From contig CAKQMS010000041.1 in NCBI GenBank assembly GCA_934254985.1, forward strand, positions 1-24,355: a stretch of DNA of 24,355 nt, read 5' to 3'. The position numbers were made by a program, and so were the translations under genes. Position 1 is the stretch's first letter; each line of letters starts with the position of its first letter. This DNA is from an uncultured Prevotella sp. Its GTDB lineage: Bacteria; Bacteroidota; Bacteroidia; Bacteroidales; Bacteroidaceae. Of the stretch, positions 15,486-23,351 are shown one piece after another. The notes beneath the pieces are model-generated. The model did no database searches. It saw only the letters and a program-made list of their open reading frames with translations, and was not told the origin of the DNA.

Positions 15486-15517
15486 CAAAGGTATAGTTTT
15501 CAGTTGAAATCTCCAAA
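15486..15517 (-). promoter_or_regulatory. Minus-strand Bacteroidota promoter
   Basis: On the minus strand, TTTG (15517-15514), 20 bp of spacer and TACCTTTG (15493-15486) fit the -33/-7 consensus exactly. It points away from glnS into the intergenic region. Confidence 0.65.
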
Positions 15518-15633
15518 TATTTCTTGAGAAAAATCACACATATTCGTGATATTTTTTTTGTTAGCGCAAACATTATGCAAACGAATGCACTCTTTTTTTC
15601 AAGAATTAACAAAAGCTTCGTTAGCAGCTACTC

Positions 15634-15666
15634 TGTAACATGTTTGTAATATGTTTGTAACATCTT
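15634..15666. repeat. Three 11-bp tandem repeats upstream of glnS
   Basis: TGTAACATGTT, TGTAATATGTT and TGTAACATCTT follow each other without gaps. An 11-bp period is close to one turn of DNA, so the units face the same side of the helix, as in arrays of protein-binding sites. The first contains the palindrome AACATGTT. They lie about 134 bp upstream of the glnS -7 element and in the region between glnS and the small RNA promoter. Confidence 0.65.
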
Positions 15667-15799
15667 AGATGTTTCTTTCCCATCTTCAACGAAGATTCTA
15701 CAAGGATTATCTACGCACACGAACATTAAAAATATAAATAAACAGCAAGAAAACTATGCAAATACATCAATATTCTTCTTTAATATCATTTTTTTGCAT

Positions 15800-15807
15800 T
15801 ATCTTTG
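15800..15807 (+). promoter_or_regulatory. -7 element of the glnS promoter
   Basis: TATCTTTG matches TAnnTTTG, 92 bp before the glnS ATG. No TTTG is seen at the -33 position. Transcription would start close to 15814, at the left arm of the inverted repeat at 15813-15842. Confidence 0.5.
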
Positions 15808-15812
15808 CAAGT

Positions 15813-15842
15813 TGTTATAATACATAATGTCACATTATAACA
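15813..15842 (+). promoter_or_regulatory. 9-bp inverted repeat at the glnS transcription start
   Basis: TGTTATAAT (15813-15821) and ATTATAACA (15834-15842) are perfect reverse complements with a 12-bp spacer. It begins where transcription is predicted to start, so it could be an operator or a 5'-end hairpin. No T-box, which would be unusual in this phylum, is visible. Confidence 0.5.
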
Positions 15843-15899
15843 TCTGAACATAAGAGAGAACAAAACATAAAGCGATAAACAACAAAAACAATATAAGTT

Positions 15900-17618
15900 A
15901 TGACAACTATTGAAGAAAACAGCGCTATTGAAGAAAAGCGCAGCATCAGCTTTGTAGAACAGCTTGTGGAAGAAGACCTCGCTGCCGGAAAGAACGGTGG
16001 TCGCATTCAGACCCGATTCCCGCCAGAGCCTAACGGATATTTGCACATCGGTCACGCAAAGGCTATTTGCATGGACTTTGGTGTGGCTGAGAAATATAAT
16101 GGCGTTTGCAACCTACGCTTCGACGATACAAACCCTAGCAAGGAGAACAACGAATATGTGGAGAATATCCTTCACGACATCACTTGGCTTGGATTCAAGT
16201 GGGGCAACATCTATTATGCTTCCGACTATTTCGAGAAGCTTTGGGACTTTGCCGTTTGGATGATCAAGAAGGGTTTGGCTTACGTCGACGAGCAGTCGAG
16301 CGAAGTTATTGCGCAGCAGAAGGGTACTCCTACGACTCCTGGTGTGGCTTCGCCTTACAGAGATCGTCCTGTTGAAGAGAGCCTTAAGCTATTCGAATTT
16401 ATGAATACTGCCGAGGCTGTAGAAGGTAGCATGGTGCTTAGAGCTAAGCTCGATATGGCAAGCGACAATATGCACTTCCGCGACCCTATCATGTATCGTA
16501 TCATCCACACTCCTCATCATCGCACAGGCACAAAGTGGAACGCTTATCCTATGTACGACTTCGCACATGGTCAGAGCGACTACTTCGAGGGTGTTACCCA
16601 CTCTATCTGTACCTTGGAGTTTGTTCCTCACCGTCCGCTCTACGATAAGTTTATCGACTTCTTGAAAGAGAAGAATGGCGAAACTGAGAATATCCACGAC
16701 TTCCGTCCACGTCAGATTGAGTTCAACCGTTTGAACCTCACTTATACCGTGATGAGCAAGCGTAAACTCCACACTCTCGTTGACGAGCATCTCGTTAATG
16801 GATGGGACGACCCACGAATGCCTACTCTCTGTGGTATGCGTCGTAGAGGCTACTCGCCTGAGAGCATCCGCAAGTTTATCGACAGCATTGGCTACACCAA
16901 GTTTGACGCTCTCAACGATATGGCTCTGCTCGAGGCTGCCGTTCGCGACGACCTCAACAAGAAGGCTATCCGCGTGAGCGCTGTGCTCGACCCTGTGAAG
17001 CTCGTCATCACCAACTATCCAGAGGGTCAGACCGAAGAGATGGAGGCTATCAACAATCCTGAGAACGAGGCTGACGGCACACACACCATCACCTTCTCTC
17101 GCAACTTGTGGATAGAGCGAGAAGACTTCATGGAGGATGCTCCAAAGAAATTCTTCCGCATGACTCCAGGCAAGGAGGTTCGTCTGAAGAACGCATATAT
17201 AATAATGTGTACTGGTTGCACCAAGGATGCTGATGGCAACATCATCGAGATTCAGGCAGAATACGATCCTAACAGCAAGAGCGGTATGGAAGGTGCAAAC
17301 CGCAAGGTTAAGGGTACTCTTCATTGGGTTTCTGTCGACCATAGCGTGAAGGCAGAGGTTAGAGAATACGACCGCCTCTTCATGGTTGAGAATACTGGTG
17401 CCGACGAGCGCGACTTCCACGAACTCTTGAATCCAGAGTCGTTGCATGTAGACACCAACTGCTACGTAGAGAAGTTTGCTGCCGACATGAAGGCTGGTCA
17501 GTATCTGCAGTTCCAGCGCATAGGCTACTTCATGGCAGACCTCGACTCTACTGCCGAGAAGCCTGTATTCAACAAGACCGTAGGCTTGAAGGATACTTGG
17601 GCTAAGCAGAAGAAATAA
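15900..17618 (+). CDS. glnS: Glutamine--tRNA ligase
   Basis: A 572-residue class I aminoacyl-tRNA synthetase that charges tRNA-Gln. The opening motif TRFPPEPNGYLHIGHAK (38-54) contains the HIGH signature (49-52) in the GlnRS form with PPEPNGY. The second signature, VMSKRKL (284-290), takes the place of KMSKS. LRFDDTNPSKE and DPRMPTLCGMRRRGY also mark GlnRS rather than GluRS. The anticodon-binding beta-barrels fill the C-terminal 220 residues. Length is usual for the family. The gene stands alone behind its own promoter. Confidence 0.97.
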   Translation: MTTIEENSAIEEKRSISFVEQLVEEDLAAGKNGGRIQTRFPPEPNGYLHIGHAKAICMDFGVAEKYNGVCNLRFDDTNPSKENNEYVENILHDITWLGFKWGNIYYASDYFEKLWDFAVWMIKKGLAYVDEQSSEVIAQQKGTPTTPGVASPYRDRPVEESLKLFEFMNTAEAVEGSMVLRAKLDMASDNMHFRDPIMYRIIHTPHHRTGTKWNAYPMYDFAHGQSDYFEGVTHSICTLEFVPHRPLYDKFIDFLKEKNGETENIHDFRPRQIEFNRLNLTYTVMSKRKLHTLVDEHLVNGWDDPRMPTLCGMRRRGYSPESIRKFIDSIGYTKFDALNDMALLEAAVRDDLNKKAIRVSAVLDPVKLVITNYPEGQTEEMEAINNPENEADGTHTITFSRNLWIEREDFMEDAPKKFFRMTPGKEVRLKNAYIIMCTGCTKDADGNIIEIQAEYDPNSKSGMEGANRKVKGTLHWVSVDHSVKAEVREYDRLFMVENTGADERDFHELLNPESLHVDTNCYVEKFAADMKAGQYLQFQRIGYFMADLDSTAEKPVFNKTVGLKDTWAKQKK

Positions 17619-17639
17619 TTTTTATTTCAAGTAGAAAAA

Positions 17640-17658
17640 GTGGTCTATTACAGACCAC
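17640..17658. other. 7-bp perfect hairpin between glnS and the TPR gene
   Basis: GTGGTCT-ATTAC-AGACCAC. On the minus strand it is followed by five T, so it could stop antisense transcription; on the plus strand it has no U-run and lies in the 5' leader of the TPR gene, 11 bp before its ATG. Confidence 0.5.
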
Positions 17659-17669
17659 ATCATTATTAC

Positions 17670-19079
17670 ATGGACAACAACTCAGAACTTTTAGACAATA
17701 TCAGAAAATACGAAGACGCCAAGGCAAGAGGTGAAAGCCTCTACCTTGACGTCGATTCTCTTATTGATATTGCCGAACATTATTATTCTGAGAAACATCT
17801 CGCCAAGGCTCTCGAAGTTATTGACTACGCCATCGACTTGTTCCCGGGCTCTACCCTTCCCTTGTGTTTCAAAGCGCGACAAGCTCTCAACGAAAAAAAC
17901 ATAGAGAAGGCAGAGGCTTATGCTGCACAAGTGGAAGACCGCACAGATATTGAATACCGGTATCTGATGGTCGAGATTCTGCTGTGCAAAGGACAAATAG
18001 AGCATGCCGACATGCTGATGGAGGAAATATACGACAATGCTGCCGACAGCGAGAAAGATGAATGCGCTTTGGAAATAGCTAAGGTTTTCTTCGACTATGA
18101 GTACGACGAGAAATGCCAGAAATGGCTAAACAAATGCGCAGACAAAGACTCCGTGGGCTACATGGAGCTAAAGAGCAGATATGCTATTTCTAAGGGTAAG
18201 TTTACGCAAGGAGAGAAATTTCTCGACAAACTTCTCGACCAAGACCCTTTCTCTGCAACATACTGGACTCAGATGGCGTCGGCTCAATTCCTTAGCAACA
18301 ACATCGCCAAGAGCCTTGAGAGTTGCGACTATGCGCTCGCCATCGACTCTAATAATGTTGACGCCATCATCCATAAGGCCAACTGCCTATGTTCGCTCGA
18401 AAACTATGACGAAGCAATAAAATATTATCTTCGCTATTCAGAGCTTGTGCCAGAGTCAGAGCTGGGAGACATGTTTCTTGGCATCTGCTATTCCAATAAA
18501 GACAAATACCAAGAAGCCATTCCGCATCTGCAAAAAGCTATAGAAAAATGTTCGCCTTCATCAGACAATCTGCTGCCGATTTACAAGGAACTTGCTTACT
18601 GCTATTCTGCAACAAAGAATCTTCCAGAGGCTCTCAACGCTATCGACATGGCAAGCATGCAACCAGAGAGCGATGCGGCAGAAATAAGATGCATGCGAAG
18701 CATTTGCTACATCATGAATGGCAAAGACCTCGAGGCATTCGAAATGTTCAAACAGGCTTTGGCTATTGCTGATAGCGACCAGCTATTGCAGATTTGCATC
18801 GACTTCTCGGCAGCTTCTATCGACAGTCAGCATCCCGACCTCGCCTACTTCATCCTTCACAAACTCTACTACGAAGAAAGTAACGAACAGCTCAACGACG
18901 GATGGGGATATTATGCTTTAGCATGTCTGCAACTCAATAAGCCTGCAGAATACTATACAGCCCTAAGCAACGTGTGCCAACGCAATCCGGAAGAAGCTAA
19001 GCAGGTGCTCGGCAGTCTGTTTCCCGATGGCACACCAGTAGAAGATTACATCAATTATTCCAATAACTTTTTTAAATGA
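17670..19079 (+). CDS. Tetratricopeptide-repeat protein
   Basis: 469 residues from the ATG at 17670 (an in-frame GTG at 17640 lies in a hairpin). There is no signal peptide, so it is probably cytoplasmic. Helical TPR pairs are spread over the length, for example HLAKALEVIDYAIDLFPGS (about residues 43-61), NNIAKSLESCDYALAIDSNN (208-227), ENYDEAIKYYLRYSELVPES and DKYQEAIPHLQKAIEKCSPS. TPRs are protein-protein interaction scaffolds and no enzymatic domain is present. Its stop codon overlaps the dedA start as ATGA, which suggests translational coupling. The partner is unknown. Confidence 0.88.
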   Translation: MDNNSELLDNIRKYEDAKARGESLYLDVDSLIDIAEHYYSEKHLAKALEVIDYAIDLFPGSTLPLCFKARQALNEKNIEKAEAYAAQVEDRTDIEYRYLMVEILLCKGQIEHADMLMEEIYDNAADSEKDECALEIAKVFFDYEYDEKCQKWLNKCADKDSVGYMELKSRYAISKGKFTQGEKFLDKLLDQDPFSATYWTQMASAQFLSNNIAKSLESCDYALAIDSNNVDAIIHKANCLCSLENYDEAIKYYLRYSELVPESELGDMFLGICYSNKDKYQEAIPHLQKAIEKCSPSSDNLLPIYKELAYCYSATKNLPEALNAIDMASMQPESDAAEIRCMRSICYIMNGKDLEAFEMFKQALAIADSDQLLQICIDFSAASIDSQHPDLAYFILHKLYYEESNEQLNDGWGYYALACLQLNKPAEYYTALSNVCQRNPEEAKQVLGSLFPDGTPVEDYINYSNNFFK

Positions 19080-19702
19080 ACATCATCACATCGCTATTAA
19101 ACAATCTCAACTATGGTACTATCTTCTTCTTGATGCTCCTCGAGAGCACGGTAATACCAGTACCATCAGAGCTCGTTGTGTCGCCAGCAGCTTATCATGC
19201 AGCGGCAGGCAACCTCGACATATTCCTCGTAATCCTCTTCGCCACTCTTGGTGCCGACGTGGGTGCATCAATCAACTATTTTGCAGGCTACTATCTCGGT
19301 CGTCCTATCATCTATCGTTTTGCCAATAGCAAATGGGGCAAAATGTGCTTGCTAAACCAACAGAAAGTTGAAAAGAGCGAGAAATATTTCTACGACCATG
19401 GCATGGTGGCAACACTAACAGGTCGTCTGCTCCCAGGCATCCGCCACCTCATCTCCATTCCTGCAGGTTTGGCAAAGATGAAATACTGGCATTTCCTCCT
19501 CTACACCACAATCGGAGCAGGAGCATGGAACTGCATCCTCGCAGCCCTCGGCTGGTATCTTCACACCATGGTGCCAGAAGAGCAGCTACACGATAAAATC
19601 CTTGAATATGGCGACTACATCAAGTTTGCCATTATCGGCATCGTAGGCCTCGTAATCCTTTGGTTTGCCATTAAATGGATTATCAAGAAGATTAAGAAAT
19701 AG
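19076..19702 (+). CDS. DedA family (VTT domain) membrane protein
   Basis: 208 residues with hydrophobic segments near 10-30, 45-75, 135-160 and 175-200. Family motifs are seen: LLESTVIPVPSELVV (E and PSE, residues about 21-35), the glycine-rich INYFAGYYLGRP, and GRLLPGIRHLISIPAGLAKM (about 115-134), which holds the conserved arginines and proline. DedA proteins include undecaprenyl-phosphate and phospholipid translocases and support envelope homeostasis; the substrate here is not determined. The start overlaps the TPR gene stop (ATGA). A strong terminator follows at 19785-19833. Confidence 0.93.
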   Translation: MNIITSLLNNLNYGTIFFLMLLESTVIPVPSELVVSPAAYHAAAGNLDIFLVILFATLGADVGASINYFAGYYLGRPIIYRFANSKWGKMCLLNQQKVEKSEKYFYDHGMVATLTGRLLPGIRHLISIPAGLAKMKYWHFLLYTTIGAGAWNCILAALGWYLHTMVPEEQLHDKILEYGDYIKFAIIGIVGLVILWFAIKWIIKKIKK

Positions 19703-19784
19703 TAGCGTCTGATTACTCTACAACAGAGATGGAACCTATCTATTACATAAAATAGCACTAAGAAACTATCAAAAAAAAATAAAT

Positions 19785-19833
19785 GCAGATTGCAAAACCG
19801 ACACAAAGGTGAATGCAATCTGCTTTTGTTTTT
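19785..19833 (+). terminator. Intrinsic terminator after dedA
   Basis: A perfect 10-bp stem GCAGATTGCA/TGCAATCTGC (19785-19794 and 19814-19823) with a 19-nt loop and the T-rich tail TTTTGTTTTT. It marks the end of the core gene cluster. Confidence 0.85.
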
Positions 19834-19946
19834 AGAAGAGTATTTAGAGCCTTATAACTAACCATAATTTACTATGACTAACTAACCATAAAGTCTTGAT
19901 TTTCAATCCTCTTTGATTTTTAACACTTTCTGAGTGCTTTTTGGCG

Positions 19947-20290
19947 ATGGAACAGAAGTACAACCTCAAACTTACGGCAAGAGCCGAGGCGATACGCTGC
20001 CATCGCTTCGAGGCTATCGTCAACGAGCGTTACGATTTCTTCGACAAGGAGAAGATGAAAGGAGATTTCCTTGCCTACTTCAAGAGACTGGCAGACAAGA
20101 AAACTCCAAGTGGCAACACGTCTATATGCACTTCCGTACCTTCACGCAAGGCAAGTGTACCTTCGGGGAGATAAACGTGGACTTGTGCAACAGATTTCGT
20201 GAGTATCTGCTTACAGCACCACAGGGACTGCATAAGAACAGCAAACTGCATATCAATTCGGCCGCCAACTACTGGTCAACGTTCCGTGCC
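19947..20290 (+). pseudogene. Tyrosine recombinase (integrase) fragment, truncated and frameshifted
   Basis: The first frame (19947 to about 20100) reads MEQKYNLKLTARAEAIRCHR and FLAYFKRLADKK. The match continues in another frame from about 20102 with NSKWQHVYMHFRTFTQGKCT, FGEINVDLCNRFREYLL and SAANYWSTFRA. Together these are the SAM-like core-binding domain of Bacteroidota tyrosine recombinases. The shift near 20100 fits loss of one base. The N-terminal arm-binding part and the whole catalytic domain (R-H-R-Y) are missing, and similarity ends at about 20290. It is a relic of an integrated mobile element and cannot be active. Confidence 0.82.
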
Positions 20291-20356
20291 TATAATTGCT
20301 TCAATAGAATATATTGCTGCTTCGCAACACATTTTTGCCGTTTCGTATAAGGAGGC

Positions 20357-20388
20357 GTTGTGTATAAAAACAAACGATTGTACTTTTG
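20357..20388 (+). promoter_or_regulatory. Promoter of the beta-barrel/lipoprotein operon
   Basis: GTTG (20357-20360), 20 bp of spacer and TACTTTTG (20381-20388) match the -33/-7 pattern well. Transcription from about 20395 gives a leader of 54 nt before the ATG at 20449. Confidence 0.7.
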
Positions 20389-20448
20389 CAGCATAATAAC
20401 AAGTTTTCGGGGATCTTGTCCTTGGATATAATTTAATCATAACAACAT

Positions 20449-21024
20449 ATGAGAAAGATTGTATTATCACTATTTGCATTATGCTGTTTTTCGGCAGTAA
20501 TGGCACAACAGAAGACACGCAGCCTGTCTGTAGAATTACTTGGTGCCCAAACTATTGCAGGCATCAACTACGACAGTAGATTCGAGGGCAACTCAGGTTT
20601 AGGCTACCGTGTGGGCATTGGCTATGGCTATGGAGACAATTCAGGTTGGCCCGACCAGAAAATCAATGGCGTTGGTGTTCCGTTGGAGCTAAACTATCTT
20701 CTCGGAAAGAAGAATAGCAAGTTGGAGCTGGGTTTCGGCTTGAGCTTAGGCGTGTATCATATAAAGGAGACTGTGGCGTATGTTGATACGGGTTGGTATC
20801 CTGGTACAGAGGACACAGACCAGAAGTATGGCGAAATCAAGTATTTCACAAACAAGGAAAACCGCTTCGGTTATTTCTTCTTTGGCGACATCGGCTACCG
20901 CTATCAGCGCCCCAACGGATTCATGTTCCGTGTAGGCGTTTCGCCGTCGTTCAACTTTGGCGACAAGTACGGACTCAACAAGGCTGCTTTCTTCCCGTAC
21001 ATAGGCTTCGGTTGGTCGTTCTAA
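20449..21024 (+). CDS. Outer-membrane beta-barrel protein, small
   Basis: 191 residues with a signal peptide (1-20, ending VMAQ). The mature part is a run of amphipathic strands with alternating aromatic and glycine residues (GLGYRVGIGYGYGD, LELGFGLSLGVYHI, GYFFFGDIGYRYQ, GFMFRVGVSPSFNFGD). It ends YIGFGWSF with the terminal Phe typical of outer-membrane barrel proteins. The size suits an 8-stranded barrel. No transport or enzymatic function can be assigned. A lipoprotein gene follows 41 bp downstream, probably in the same transcript, and a recombinase remnant lies upstream. Confidence 0.85.
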   Translation: MRKIVLSLFALCCFSAVMAQQKTRSLSVELLGAQTIAGINYDSRFEGNSGLGYRVGIGYGYGDNSGWPDQKINGVGVPLELNYLLGKKNSKLELGFGLSLGVYHIKETVAYVDTGWYPGTEDTDQKYGEIKYFTNKENRFGYFFFGDIGYRYQRPNGFMFRVGVSPSFNFGDKYGLNKAAFFPYIGFGWSF

Positions 21025-21065
21025 GCAGACCAGAACATTTTCAAACAATTTAAACAAATAAGCGT

Positions 21066-21470
21066 ATGAAGAAACTATTGTTATGCTTGATGGTAGGCGT
21101 AATGTCCCTTACAAGCTGCGAATTGTCCGACCCTGATGGACTTGCCGACCCTATGAAGTGGAGCACGGTTCCGTCAGGCTTGAAGAACGGCGAACTGAAA
21201 GTGGAAGCCGAAGGAGGAAGCAGCCTGTTTGCCTGTAAAAACTACAAAAGTTTTTGGATTAGCAGCGTGAAGGAAGAAGGAAAATTCAAGGAAAACACTT
21301 CATATAAGGAGTTTGACGGAGGCTGGTATCTCGTCAAGATAGAGGACAACGAACTAAAGGTTATTATCAATCGCAACGAAACGAACGCATCACGTTCCTT
21401 CACGGTTTGCGTGGAAGCAGGAAACGCCTTCGACGAATTCAAGTTCGTACAAGATGCAGCAAGACAATAA
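21066..21470 (+). CDS. Lipoprotein with BACON-like domain
   Basis: 134 residues. The lipobox LTSC (Cys at about residue 19) follows a short hydrophobic signal. The acidic start of the mature part (ELSDPDG) resembles the surface-export signal of Bacteroidota lipoproteins. The rest is all-beta: GELKVEAEGGSSLFACKNY, a central WYLVKIEDNELKVIINRNET, and SRSFTVCVEAGNAFDEFKFVQDA. The last part matches the end of BACON domains (R-x-x-x-I-x-V...I-x-V-x-Q). BACON domains occur in surface proteins that bind glycans or mucin, but no ligand is shown. It is likely co-transcribed with the barrel gene and ends at a bidirectional terminator. Confidence 0.78.
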   Translation: MKKLLLCLMVGVMSLTSCELSDPDGLADPMKWSTVPSGLKNGELKVEAEGGSSLFACKNYKSFWISSVKEEGKFKENTSYKEFDGGWYLVKIEDNELKVIINRNETNASRSFTVCVEAGNAFDEFKFVQDAARQ

Positions 21471-21490
21471 TCTTGCAGCATCTCTATACA

Positions 21491-21542
21491 AAAAAGCGTG
21501 TATTCATAATGCGTCAATGTACATCATGAATACACGCTTTTT
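21491..21542. terminator. Bidirectional terminator, 17-bp perfect stem
   Basis: AAAAAGCGTGTATTCAT (21491-21507) and ATGAATACACGCTTTTT (21526-21542) are perfectly complementary around an 18-nt loop. With A and T runs at the two ends it can stop transcripts from both sides: the lipoprotein gene ends at 21470 and the convergent regulator gene ends at 21545. Confidence 0.9.
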
Positions 21543-21544
21543 CA

Positions 21545-22300
21545 TTATTTCTCCAACCATTTCTTAAACAACGCCGCTTTCTCCTTGCTTATTACGATAT
21601 TATCATCCTCGCAGCCTTTAAGCTTCACCATCAGTTTAGAACCGAAGTAAAAGCTGATTTTCCTGATGCCCTTAATGTTGGCGATATACTGTCGATTGAG
21701 ACGGAAGAAACGGCCAGGGTCTAAAGCCTGCTCCAGGTCGTTCATGCTCATGGGCAGCTGATAGGATGTGCCGTCGACGGCAAACGCCGTGATTCGGTTG
21801 TCGCGCATATTGATGTAGCTTATGTCGTCGATGCAGAGCATGCAAAGCTCGTCGCCTTTCGTGATTAGGAAGCGCTCGCGGTATTGGCGTGTGCCGTTAA
21901 GCACGCCATGCAGAGGACTCACTACGGCAGACTGTTGTGCATTGCGGTTAAGCCGCAGTTTGCCGATTGCAGCACGCAGCTCGTCAGCGTCAATCGGCTT
22001 CATCAGATAGTCGAGTCCGTTATTCTTTATCGCCTCCATTGCGTATTCGTCGTATGCCGTGGTGAAAACCACGAACGACTGCGGCATCACCTTGCGGAAC
22101 GCTTCAAACACGTCGCCGTCGGCAAGTCGGATGTCGGAGAAGATCAAATCATAGTCGTTGTTGGCGGCAAGCTCCTCCGTCACCTCCGACATACTTTTCA
22201 GCGGTCCATGCACGTCTATCGTGTCGTCAATATCCATAATGAGCCTTTTCAGACGTCTTGCGCTGAAATGGTCGTCTTCAATAATCAATACCTTTTGCAT
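21545..22300 (-). CDS. LytTR family response regulator
   Basis: A 251-residue cytoplasmic regulator. The receiver domain (1-115) has the acidic pair EDD (8-10), the phosphorylated D56 in FSDIRL, T80/T81 in VFTTAYD and K101 in LMKPID. A LytTR DNA-binding domain follows from about 140 to 250 (RFLITKGDELCMLCIDDISYI, RFFRLNRQYIANI). It is 7 bp downstream of the histidine kinase gene and surely its partner. Target sites are not recognised by reading. The convergent barrel/lipoprotein operon is a plausible target, by proximity only. Confidence 0.95.
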   Translation of the reverse strand: MQKVLIIEDDHFSARRLKRLIMDIDDTIDVHGPLKSMSEVTEELAANNDYDLIFSDIRLADGDVFEAFRKVMPQSFVVFTTAYDEYAMEAIKNNGLDYLMKPIDADELRAAIGKLRLNRNAQQSAVVSPLHGVLNGTRQYRERFLITKGDELCMLCIDDISYINMRDNRITAFAVDGTSYQLPMSMNDLEQALDPGRFFRLNRQYIANIKGIRKISFYFGSKLMVKLKGCEDDNIVISKEKAALFKKWLEK

Positions 22301-22307
22301 CGTTCTT

Positions 22308-23333
22308 CTATTGTTTTCGTTTTATGATTGGCAGTCGCACCTCAAAGGCATCCTGGCTGGCTACGAACTCAGGCTCTGCCTCGCCCTCCAGGCGGTAGCG
22401 TTGCTTCAAGTTGCTGATGCCTATGCCGTAAGACTCTACACTTTGGTCATTGTTGTGGTTGGCGTATATGCGATTGTTCTTTATGACAAGCATGTTGCCT
22501 TGGCGACTAAGAGATACATGAAGCTCGATGCCGTTCTGCGGGCAGTTGTGCTTTACGGCATTCTCGATGATAAGCTGCAGGCTCAGCGAGAGAATGCATT
22601 CGTCGCGGTCGCCGTGCAAATCGTCGGCGTGCAGGACGATGGCGTTGTCGTAGCGCATGTTGAGCAGACCGATGTACGACTTGATGAAGTCGGTGCCGTC
22701 GGCAAGGGTTATATACTCCTTGTCGATATGCTGAAGTATGTAGCGGTAGATATGTGAGAGTTTCACGACATAGTCCTCAGCCATCTTCGGGTTTTCCCCT
22801 ATCATTCCAGCAAGTGAACTAAAACTGTTGAACACGAAATGTGGGTCCAACTGCAGCATAAGGTATCGCTTCTGTAAGGCGAGGTTCTCTTTGCCTTTCA
22901 GAACAATCATGTCGGAAAAGTGCATCGAAAGGTGGATGAGTGCTACAAGACTCGCTATCAGTCCGAATAGGAAAGACGTTCCCCATATATCCTGCATCAT
23001 AAGCTTAGGTGCTACAAGGCTCAGCAGCAGTTCGCAACCACCAGCAATAAGCAGGTTGAAGCCCAACACCACCAGTCCGTTCTGCACGAACACACGGTGT
23101 CCCTGCCCTTCGCGCCTAAAGCGCCGTTGTTTGAACAACCATCGGTTGAGATACAAACTCGAAAGCGAGAACAAACCGCAGAGTGCAAAGTCAACAAGCA
23201 ACTCAGGATACAGTCCGCTTACCGACTGTAGGAAGTCGGGCAGGTCTACCAATATCCAGATGATATCGTACAGGAAGAAGAAGATAAGCGAGTAGACAAG
23301 CCACTCAAGGAAAGAGTTCTTGGATCTATGCAT
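22308..23333 (-). CDS. LytS-type sensor histidine kinase
   Basis: A 341-residue membrane kinase. Four hydrophobic segments lie near residues 10-32, 46-66, 82-110 and 118-140, with almost no extracytoplasmic sensor domain. The His_kinase domain has LQLDPHFVFNSFSSL (H165), the N-box IIENAVKHN (N258) and the G-box GIGISNLKQRY (303-313). This kinase type signals to LytTR regulators, and such a regulator follows at once. The start ATG at 23333 is the first in frame. A -7 element lies at 23505-23512. The ligand is unknown; membrane-embedded sensing is inferred from the layout. Confidence 0.94.
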   Translation of the reverse strand: MHRSKNSFLEWLVYSLIFFFLYDIIWILVDLPDFLQSVSGLYPELLVDFALCGLFSLSSLYLNRWLFKQRRFRREGQGHRVFVQNGLVVLGFNLLIAGGCELLLSLVAPKLMMQDIWGTSFLFGLIASLVALIHLSMHFSDMIVLKGKENLALQKRYLMLQLDPHFVFNSFSSLAGMIGENPKMAEDYVVKLSHIYRYILQHIDKEYITLADGTDFIKSYIGLLNMRYDNAIVLHADDLHGDRDECILSLSLQLIIENAVKHNCPQNGIELHVSLSRQGNMLVIKNNRIYANHNNDQSVESYGIGISNLKQRYRLEGEAEPEFVASQDAFEVRLPIIKRKQ

Positions 23334-23351
23334 AATTATATAATAAAATGA

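Noticed and set aside
15531..15559. ATCAC/GTGAT hairpin followed by eight T as a terminator
   Set aside because: The stem is only 5 bp, and no plus-strand gene or promoter is seen between 15259 and this position.
15430..15612. 60-codon minus-strand ORF near the small RNA candidate
   Set aside because: Starts upstream of the predicted promoter and runs through both promoter elements; AT-driven composition without a recognisable domain.
16389..17447. 352-codon minus-strand ORF opposite glnS
   Set aside because: Antisense shadow of glnS; no signal, domain or promoter.
22158..22757. 199-codon plus-strand ORF opposite the kinase and regulator genes
   Set aside because: Spans two real minus-strand genes and their junction; Val/Ala-rich composition typical of antisense frames.
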